64,000 bases of DNA, taken from assembly GCF_001522585.2 (NCBI RefSeq), contig NZ_CP013372.1, positions 1,612,001 to 1,676,000 on the forward strand, read 5' to 3'. Below the pieces are notes generated by a model. That model worked only from the letters and a program-made list of their open reading frames with translations, was not told the DNA's origin and made no database searches. This DNA comes from Burkholderia sp. NRF60-BP8. Its GTDB lineage: Bacteria; Pseudomonadota; Gammaproteobacteria; Burkholderiales; Burkholderiaceae. A program made the translations under genes and the position numbers. Shown in pieces: positions 57,630 through 64,000 of this stretch. The first letter of the stretch is position 1. Every line of letters starts with the position of its first letter.

Positions 57630-60284
57630 ATGATCTCGAAACGGTCGAACCACGCCGCCTGTAGCGTAGCGCCTCGCATCAAACCGCTGTGCGCGCTCCT
57701 GCTGTCGACGTTCGCCACGTATCAGCTGGACGCGCAGGCCAACGACGCGCCCGCTCGGCCGGCGAAATTGGCTCAGGTCGAATTCGACCAGCATTTCTTC
57801 CCCCAAGGCGGCAGCCAGAGCGTGGATGTGTCCCGCTTCGAAAAAGGCAATACCGTCTTGCCCGGCACGTACAGCGTCGACATCTACGTCAACCAGAACC
57901 GCGTCGCCCGCGGCGACGTGCCGTTCAAGGCCGTCGAAACGAACATGGACGCGCAAGCCTGTTTCGATGCAAAGCTGCTCGAGCGCGTCGGCGTCGCCTG
58001 GAAGAAGCTGACTCCGGAACTGCTCGCCAGAATCTCGGGCGAAGGCGAAGACGCGTGCCTGCCGATCGACGAACTGGTCGGCGGGGCGACCAGCCGCTTC
58101 GATTTCGGCGAGCAGCGTCTCGACCTGAGCATTCCGCAGGTTTCGCTCGCCCGCAACGCGCGCGGCTACGTGAGCCCCGAGCTGTGGGATTCGGGTATCA
58201 ACGCGGCGATGCTGGGCTACAACTTCAATCTGTACGGCACCCACAACAGCGGCCAGGGCGGCGGCACGCAGACGCAGGGTTATCTCGGCGTGAACGGCGG
58301 CGTGAACCTCGGGAACTGGCACTTCCGCCATGACGGGTCGTTCATGTTCGACTCGCGCGGCAACCGCCAGTATCAGGACATCAACACCTACGTGCAGCGC
58401 GACCTGCCGTCGCTAGCGTCGCAATTGACGCTCGGCGAGGCCTATACCACCGGGGAACTGTTCGACTCCACCGCGTTTCGCGGCATGCGCGTGGCGTCCG
58501 ACGACCGCATGCTGCCCGACTCGCTGCGCGGGTACGCACCGACCGTGCGCGGCGTCGCGAACAGCAACGCGAAGGTCACGATTCGCCAGAACGGCATGGT
58601 CATCTATGAAACCAGTGTCGCTCCCGGTGCATTCGAGATCAACGATCTGTACGCGACAGGCTATGGCGGCGACCTGGACGTTTCCGTCCAGGAGGCGGAC
58701 GGCAACACGCATTCGTTCTCGGTCGCGTATGCAGCCGTGCCGTTGTCGCTGCGCCCGGGCGTCAGCCGCTACAGCTTCGTCGTCGGCGCGCTGCGCGACA
58801 CGCAGCTTTCGTCTCATCCGCTGTTCGCGCAAGGCACTTGGCAACGCGGCTTGACGAATCTGCTGACCGGCTATGGCGGCGTCACGGTGTCGGCAGGCTA
58901 TGTATCGGCGATGGTCGGCGGCGCATTCAATACGCCGCTCGGCGCGATCGGCGCCGACGTCACGCAGGCGAGCACCGCGCTGCACGGGCAAGGCCGCCTC
59001 AGCGGCGCCAGCTTCCGCTTGAGCTACATGAAGGACGTCGCGCAGACCGGCACCAACGTCGCGATCGCCGCCTATCGTTACTCGACCGGCGGGTTCCTCG
59101 GGCTGAACGATGCAATGCGCGCGCGCGATCTGGCCGCGCAAAACCTGTCGATCGAAAACGTGTGGCGCCAACGCAGCCGTGCGTCGGTCACGATGAGCCA
59201 GCGGCTCGGAGAGCGTTGGGGGCAACTGAACCTGACGGCGTCCACCGTCAATTACTGGAACCGCAGCGGATCGGATGTCAATTACACCATCGGCTACAAC
59301 AACACGTTCCGGAACATCGGTTACAGCATTTCGGCCAATCGCCAGCGCAATGCGATCGGTACGGCGGACACCCTGTACTACGCAAGCGTGACGATTCCGC
59401 TGGGCAAGGCGACCCCGATGACGATGACCGGGAACGTCTCGCACGAATCCAGCGGCCGCACACAGGCGCAGACCATGCTGTCGGGCTCGCTCGGCACCGA
59501 CAACAATCTGTCCTATGGCGTGACCGTGAACCCTGCGTCGGGCGGAATGGGCAGTTCCACCACCGGCGGAAGCGTGAATGCGCTGTATCGCAGCCCGTAT
59601 GCCGAATTCAGCGGAGCGGTCGGCACCGGCACCGGCTACTCGCAAGGGTCGATCGGCATTCGCGGCGCGGTGGTCGCGCATCCGGGCGGCGTGACGCTGT
59701 CGCAGCCGCTGTCGGACACGATCGGCATCATCGAAGCGCCTGACGCCGAAGGTGCACGCGTGATCAACGCGTCGGGCGTGCGCGTGAACAGCCGCGGATA
59801 TGCAGTGGTGCCTTATCTGACGCCGTACAGCATGAACACCGTCGAAATCGATCCGAAGGGTTTGTCGACCGACGTCGAGCTGCAGGTGAGCAGCCAGCAG
59901 ATTGCACCGCGTGCCGGGTCCGTGACGCTGCTGAAGTTTGCAACGGTATCGGGCCGCTCGGCGCTGATTCGCGCGTCGCAGTCCGACGGCACGCCGTTGC
60001 CGTTCGGCGCGCAGGTGCTCGACGAGCATGGCACCGAAATCGGTTCGGTCGGCCAGGCAAGCAAGATCTTTGCGCGCGGATTGCAGAACAAGGGCGAACT
60101 GACCGTCAAATGGGGTGAAGACGCTTCTTCAATTTGCCGTATCGCGTACGCGCTGCCGTTGCGCGAGAAAGGGCGCAAGTCACAGGACCTGCTGCGGGTG
60201 AACGGAACTTGCGCAGTTGCAGCGCCACGCGTTTCCCATGCACTGAACGTCGTCCCATCTCGACTTGCCGGCGCGGCGCAATGA
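57630..60284 (+). CDS. Fimbrial outer membrane usher (FimD-like)
   Basis: 884 residues from ATG 57630 (a GTG at 57621 is in frame). N-terminal chaperone-binding domain 'VEFDQHFFPQGGSQSVDVSRFEKGNTVLPGTYSVDIYVN', a 24-stranded barrel with plug region ('VRGVANSNAKVTIRQNGMVIYE', 'SVAPGAFEINDLY') and C-terminal domains ending in 'LLRVNGTCAV'. Normal length. Secretes and anchors the pilus. Confidence 0.92.
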   Translation: MISKRSNHAACSVAPRIKPLCALLLSTFATYQLDAQANDAPARPAKLAQVEFDQHFFPQGGSQSVDVSRFEKGNTVLPGTYSVDIYVNQNRVARGDVPFKAVETNMDAQACFDAKLLERVGVAWKKLTPELLARISGEGEDACLPIDELVGGATSRFDFGEQRLDLSIPQVSLARNARGYVSPELWDSGINAAMLGYNFNLYGTHNSGQGGGTQTQGYLGVNGGVNLGNWHFRHDGSFMFDSRGNRQYQDINTYVQRDLPSLASQLTLGEAYTTGELFDSTAFRGMRVASDDRMLPDSLRGYAPTVRGVANSNAKVTIRQNGMVIYETSVAPGAFEINDLYATGYGGDLDVSVQEADGNTHSFSVAYAAVPLSLRPGVSRYSFVVGALRDTQLSSHPLFAQGTWQRGLTNLLTGYGGVTVSAGYVSAMVGGAFNTPLGAIGADVTQASTALHGQGRLSGASFRLSYMKDVAQTGTNVAIAAYRYSTGGFLGLNDAMRARDLAAQNLSIENVWRQRSRASVTMSQRLGERWGQLNLTASTVNYWNRSGSDVNYTIGYNNTFRNIGYSISANRQRNAIGTADTLYYASVTIPLGKATPMTMTGNVSHESSGRTQAQTMLSGSLGTDNNLSYGVTVNPASGGMGSSTTGGSVNALYRSPYAEFSGAVGTGTGYSQGSIGIRGAVVAHPGGVTLSQPLSDTIGIIEAPDAEGARVINASGVRVNSRGYAVVPYLTPYSMNTVEIDPKGLSTDVELQVSSQQIAPRAGSVTLLKFATVSGRSALIRASQSDGTPLPFGAQVLDEHGTEIGSVGQASKIFARGLQNKGELTVKWGEDASSICRIAYALPLREKGRKSQDLLRVNGTCAVAAPRVSHALNVVPSRLAGAAQ

Positions 60285-60637
60285 CGCCGCGCCGGCAAGT
60301 CGGCCGCGTGCCCGGTTTGAAAATTACGGCATGCGATTGCGCCGGCCACCCTCTGGTCGAATTATTTGAGGATTCCACATTGAAACCCGTCACTCTCACC
60401 GGCCTCGCTTCACCAGCCTTAACAATTTTGAATAATTTTAATTACTATTTTTTTAAAAATCTCATTGATTGCGTCATCACAAATACCCCCTTAGTGATAG
60501 CAAATCATATCAAACCGCAAAATTAAATCAGACAAAAAATCGCCACGTATCGCTCAAACACAACGTCGGCCACGTACCAATCTGAATTTTTTACTTCCCA
60601 CGCGAGATCTGGCTGGGTTACAAGGACAAACACTCCG
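60285..60637. other. Junction between usher and adhesin, AT-rich
   Basis: At 60,370-60,382 there is a ribosome site (GAGGAT) and TTG start leading into 'KPVTLTGLASPA', which looks like the beginning of a signal peptide. From about 60,415 the sequence turns very AT-rich and the frame ends as a 48-codon open frame (60380-60526) with no sense. This looks like the original start of the adhesin gene cut off by inserted or exchanged DNA. The rest is an AT-rich leader of the present adhesin. Confidence 0.5.
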
Positions 60638-61624
60638 ATGAGACTACCTATTCTGCTGGCTTTGATTTCAACAAGCATTTCACATTCTGCGTGGGCGGCT
60701 TGCACATCAAACACCACCGATGGCTTAAACTATTTTATAGCGAACGTTTCTGGATTCGCCCCACCACCTTTCGATCCAACTTCGATTCCGATTGGAGGAG
60801 TAATATATAGGGCCAGCGGAACCCCGACGTTCATTAATGCCAGCGGTCAAGCGTCGGCCAAATGCGACCAATCGTTTGCAAACCATATAGGTGGAGTTGG
60901 AACTCCATCGGCAAATAATATTTATCCAACATCAGTTCCCAATATCGGCATGCGGTTATTCTCCAGCAATCGGATACTTCCCTTTGCTTCGGGATCGGCC
61001 ACTAACGTCACGTGGGACCAGAACTATGTTCTGACGATCGAACTGGTCAAAACAGGCAATATCACGGCTGCCGGCGTACTGAGTGGTTCGTACGCACAAT
61101 ATCGAGTAAACTCGGCCAACGGGCAGCTTCTCGTCGATTATCGATTTTCGCAGCCCGTGTTGATTCAGCCAAAGGTACCGACCTGCAAGGTTGCGACGCC
61201 ACTGATCACCGTACCGATGGGTACGGTCCACATGCACTCGTTTCAAGGAGTTGGCACAACGACGCCCCCACGCATGTTCAGCATCTCGCTCACCTGCTCC
61301 GGCGGGAGCGCGGGAACGTCAACCAACGCGCACGTGACGCTCACCGACGCGACCACACCAGGCAATACATCGACGACGCTGTCCATGTCGAAGGATTCGA
61401 CAGCGTCCGGGATCGGTGTCCAGATTCTGAAAGGTGATGCACTGTTGCGTTTCGGGCCGGATTCGGCCGCAGTCGGCAACATCAATCAATGGTACGCGGG
61501 CACGATCGCGCAGGGGCAAGCCGGACTGACCATTCCACTGAGCGCGCGATATCTACAAACCGGCGCCAAGGTCTCGGCTGGTAGAGCGAACGCGCGTGCG
61601 ACTTTTACGTTCAGCTATCAATAA
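60638..61624 (+). CDS. Two-domain fimbrial tip adhesin
   Basis: 328 residues. Signal 'LPILLALISTSISHSAWAA', N-terminal receptor-binding-like domain (~20-180) and C-terminal pilin domain (~185-328: 'CKVATPLITVPMGTVHMHSFQG', 'FSISLTCSGG', ending 'RATFTFSYQ'). FimH-type build. The first half is lower in GC than the second and than the rest of the operon. Ligand unknown. Confidence 0.82.
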   Translation: MRLPILLALISTSISHSAWAACTSNTTDGLNYFIANVSGFAPPPFDPTSIPIGGVIYRASGTPTFINASGQASAKCDQSFANHIGGVGTPSANNIYPTSVPNIGMRLFSSNRILPFASGSATNVTWDQNYVLTIELVKTGNITAAGVLSGSYAQYRVNSANGQLLVDYRFSQPVLIQPKVPTCKVATPLITVPMGTVHMHSFQGVGTTTPPRMFSISLTCSGGSAGTSTNAHVTLTDATTPGNTSTTLSMSKDSTASGIGVQILKGDALLRFGPDSAAVGNINQWYAGTIAQGQAGLTIPLSARYLQTGAKVSAGRANARATFTFSYQ

Positions 61625-62199
61625 CGGGTCTAGCGATCCCGCAGCAAAATGCAGCGGCATCGTCGAAAGGCATGCGGCGACCAGCCATCGTGAAGCACCC
61701 GCGTCACGAAGCTGGTCCAGCCGCACCCGCAACGAAGACACCGTGGCGCATGTCGCGACGGCCGGGCCTACCTGTCGGGCAAAGCGTCGGCCCTCAAATC
61801 CTGAATCATCGTGGTCATCCATGCGCGAACGTGGCACCTGCCTTCACCGCATCCTCGAACGGCCGCTCATCTTGACCAGCGTCTGTTTTCTTTAAGCGAA
61901 CGACAGGTTGTAGGGCCGCCGCCTCGTAGGCATCGAACCAACTCACTGCGAAACCAGCAGCAGATGCTGCCAACGGTCTTCCGCCCAACTTCAGCCCTCA
62001 GCAATACCCTGCCTTGCGCCACGACAAATTTGAGATAAATTGATTGAAGGACTACGCCGTCGTTTGCGTATTCCCGTTATTTCCGGATTTTCGCTCAAGA
62101 GGTTCGATGAAGTTGCCGTTTACGCATTCAGCACCGCAGCGTTGACGGACTGCCATTCGAGCGGCCCCGCTGCGACGCGCTTCTTCTCTGGAGCCTGTC
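61625..62199. other. Gap without a supported gene
   Basis: 575 bases. Around 61,857-61,898 a stretch resembles the terminator and following bases at 55,309-55,349 (about 32 of 41 positions), but with the hairpin lost. Otherwise no gene or signal that I trust. Confidence 0.4.
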
Positions 62200-62535
62200 A
62201 TGAAGCATCGCCTGTTCGCCGCCTCGTTCGCCCTGGCTGCCTCGCTTCTGGCCACGTCCTCTTCATTTGCCGCCGGCACGTCCGGCATCATCTACTTCAC
62301 CGGCATGATCGTCGAGCCTCCGTGCTCGTTCGCGCTCGACGCGGCCGGCACCGCGCCCGCGCGCGTGCGCGCCGACTGCCCGCGCCCCGCGACCGGGCAG
62401 ATCGCGTTCGTCGATGCGGCGAGCATGCAGGCCGTGAAGACCACGACCTTCACCCAGGCTTCTCGCGCAATCGTTTTACCGAATCGTCCGGGCAACGACC
62501 ACACGCCGATGATCGCCGTCGTCACGTATCAGTAA
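62200..62535 (+). CDS. Short fimbrial subunit-like protein
   Basis: 111 residues. Signal 'HRLFAASFALAASLLATSSSFA', then 'GTSGIIYFTGMIVEPPCSFAL' like the start of a pilin (strand then Cys), a second Cys 17 residues later and the end 'HTPMIAVVTYQ' like a pilin C-terminal strand. It lacks the middle of a normal ~150-residue subunit. Either a truncated minor pilin or a small independent family; it lies after the adhesin. Confidence 0.6.
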   Translation: MKHRLFAASFALAASLLATSSSFAAGTSGIIYFTGMIVEPPCSFALDAAGTAPARVRADCPRPATGQIAFVDAASMQAVKTTTFTQASRAIVLPNRPGNDHTPMIAVVTYQ

Positions 62536-62599
62536 CGCCCGGCGCCGGTGCGGCATGCAAGAGGTTCCGCGCGTCCGGTTCGCGCCGTGAAATCGCCCG

Positions 62600-63472
62600 T
62601 CAGTCGCGATGGCAGGCGATCCAGTCGCTGAACGCGCGGATCTTCTGCTGGCTGCCGAGGTTCTCCGGATAGACGAAGTAGTAGCGTGCGCCGGTTTCGA
62701 GCACGATGTCGAACGGCCGTTCGAGCCGGCGCGCGCTGACGTCGTCGTCGACGAGCGTCACGTCGCCGATCGCGACGCCGAAGCCCTGCATCGCCGCGTT
62801 CGTCGCGAGATCGAGCGTGTCGAACGTCGGCCCGCGCGCGGGATCCACACGACGCTCGCCCGCATGCTCGAGCCATGCGCGCCAGTCGCGATGGTCGCGC
62901 GTCGGATGCAGCAGCGTATGGCGCGCGAGATCGCCGGTTGCGTCGAGCGGCGACGCCTGCCGCAGTTCGGGCGCACATACGGGTGTCAGCCGTTCGTCGA
63001 ACAGCGGCAGCGCGACGACGCCCGGACCCGGCGACATCCCGTAGACGATCGCCGCATCGAACGGCTCGCTCGAAAAATCGACGACGTGCTGCCACGCGGT
63101 CGTGATCTGCACGTGGAGATCGGGATGCTCGCCCTGAAAGCGCATGATGCGCGGCAGCATCCAGCGGATCACGCAGGTCGGCACCTTCAGCGCGAGATCG
63201 GTGCGTTGCCGCGTGAGCTTCATCGAGATGTCCTCGATGCGCGCGAAGCTTTCGTCGACCACCGGCAACAACTGCTCGCCCTCGGCCGTCAGCGTGAGGC
63301 CCTTCGCATGCCGCTTGAACAGCGGAAAACCGTAATGCGCCTCGAGCGTCTGGATCTGCCGGCTCACGGCGCCCTGCGTGAGACACAGCTGCTCGGCCGC
63401 ACGCGTGAAGCTGCGGTGGCGAGCCACCGTCGAGAAGATCTGCAGCGCGTGCAGGGGCGGAAGTCGGCGCAT
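62600..63472 (-). CDS. LysR-type regulator (GcvA-like)
   Basis: 290 residues from ATG 63472. wHTH 'LPPLHALQIFSTVARHRSFTRAAEQLCLTQGAVSRQIQTLEAHYGFPLFKRHAKGLTLT' is GcvA/AmpR-branch LysR. The effector domain includes 'DFSSEPFDAAIVYGMSPGPG'. It lies downstream of the beta-lactamase gene on the same strand, not divergent, so it is probably not the lactamase regulator PenR, which should lie beyond the window edge. Confidence 0.85.
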   Translation of the reverse strand: MRRLPPLHALQIFSTVARHRSFTRAAEQLCLTQGAVSRQIQTLEAHYGFPLFKRHAKGLTLTAEGEQLLPVVDESFARIEDISMKLTRQRTDLALKVPTCVIRWMLPRIMRFQGEHPDLHVQITTAWQHVVDFSSEPFDAAIVYGMSPGPGVVALPLFDERLTPVCAPELRQASPLDATGDLARHTLLHPTRDHRDWRAWLEHAGERRVDPARGPTFDTLDLATNAAMQGFGVAIGDVTLVDDDVSARRLERPFDIVLETGARYYFVYPENLGSQQKIRAFSDWIACHRD

Positions 63473-63588
63473 GGCGAACGGGAAACAGGAAACGGCGAGG
63501 AAACGGCACGGAAGGACCGCGCGTCGAGCCGACGCGCGCTGTTCGACACGATAAGCCAAACGCCGGCTTTGCGCGAGACGCTGAATGC

Positions 63589-64000
63589 TCAGGCCGTCGC
63601 GGTCAGCGCGCCCGCCGCGATGCGCGCCGCCGCTGCGACGACATCCGCGCGCGCGGCGGCGGCAGCCTCCGGCTGCGTGAACGACACGGCCATCACGATC
63701 GGTGCGCGCGACGGCGGCCACAGCACCGCGACGTCCGTCGTCGTGCCGAAGCCGCCGTTGCCGGCCTTGTCGGCCACGCGCCAGCCGGGCGGCACGCCCG
63801 CCGCGATGCCGGTCGCCCCGCGTGCGCCGCCGACCATCCATTCCGTCAGTTGCGCGCGCTGCGGCTCGCGCAGCGCGTCGCCGAGCAGCAACCGCTGCAG
63901 CGTGTCGACCATCGCGACCGGCGTCGACGTGTCGCGCTCGTCGCCGGGCGTCGCCTGGTTCAGTTCGGGTTCCCAGTGATCGAGGCGGAAGGTCGTGTCG
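63589..64000 (-). CDS. Class A beta-lactamase, C-terminal part (Pen-like)
   Basis: C-terminal ~136 residues; the start is beyond the window. Omega loop 'RLDHWEPELNQATPGDERDTSTP' with E166 and N170; 'MVDTLQRLLLGDALREPQRAQLTEWM'; the usual KTG motif reads K-A-G in 'VADKAGNGGFGTTTDVAVLW'. Overall it fits the Burkholderia Pen family. Thr or Ser at that place is nearly universal, so activity may be altered. The catalytic Ser70 cannot be seen. Confidence 0.85.
   Translation of the reverse strand, partial: DTTFRLDHWEPELNQATPGDERDTSTPVAMVDTLQRLLLGDALREPQRAQLTEWMVGGARGATGIAAGVPPGWRVADKAGNGGFGTTTDVAVLWPPSRAPIVMAVSFTQPEAAAAARADVVAAAARIAAGALTATA

Noticed and set aside
62600..63472. LysR gene as the beta-lactamase regulator PenR
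   Set aside because: PenR genes are divergent from the lactamase; this one is downstream in the same direction and looks GcvA-like.

Overview
The window holds the right-hand ~35 kb of a temperate, podovirus-type prophage (bases 1 to about 34,960, moderate GC, many short overlapping genes) followed by ~29 kb of GC-rich host chromosome. Codon use, the Nramp, oxalate decarboxylase, HipBA and FUSC genes, a class A beta-lactamase and the fimbrial cluster together suggest a Burkholderia, most likely of the cepacia complex. This is inferred from gene content only. The left end of the prophage and its lysis genes are not visible.

Prophage, 1-24,300 (minus strand). Reading leftward from promoter PR at 24.3 kb: cro-like gene, HTH and SH3-like genes, a 28-residue membrane peptide, replication initiator (with clustered GTTAC repeats, a candidate origin), helicase-loader-like protein, three DNA-binding proteins, ninG, a zinc-ribbon protein and an HTH protein placed where a lambda Q would sit. 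Then come an HTH-metallophosphoesterase, terminase small and large subunits, portal, scaffold, major capsid protein, adaptor and hub proteins, a block of low-complexity ejection proteins (one with a lytic transglycosylase motif) and an S74-chaperone tail fibre. At least five intrinsic terminators interrupt this long operon.

Prophage, 24,300-34,960 (plus strand). A CI-like repressor is divergent from cro across three 11-bp operators (consensus TAGCRNYGCTA, spaced 23 and 25 bp). Two more copies of the operator lie at 25.65 kb on a second promoter (PL) with the same -35/-10 layout. Between them a short lysogenic operon carries a lipoprotein. PL opens a ~570-nt structured leader with a boxB/boxA-like element and terminator-like hairpins, then a series of small genes, a DNA-level expanded pentapeptide-repeat protein, ERF annealase, NinB, an ASCH protein, excisionase and integrase. 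The prophage has integrated inside a FUSC transporter gene, whose 3' part is missing here.

Chromosome, 34,960-64,000: truncated FUSC gene with its divergent LysR regulator; DHA2 exporter; a lipoprotein; an orphan dipeptide-binding protein; a possible glycosyltransferase; MntH downstream of a Tat-exported oxalate decarboxylase (a metal importer next to a Mn enzyme); hipBA; an RpiR-ddpX-ddpABCDF-like operon for D-Ala-D-Ala/muropeptide uptake and hydrolysis; a GlsB-type membrane protein; a chaperone-usher fimbrial operon whose adhesin 5' half looks imported; a LysR regulator; and the 3' end of a class A beta-lactamase with an unusual KAG motif.
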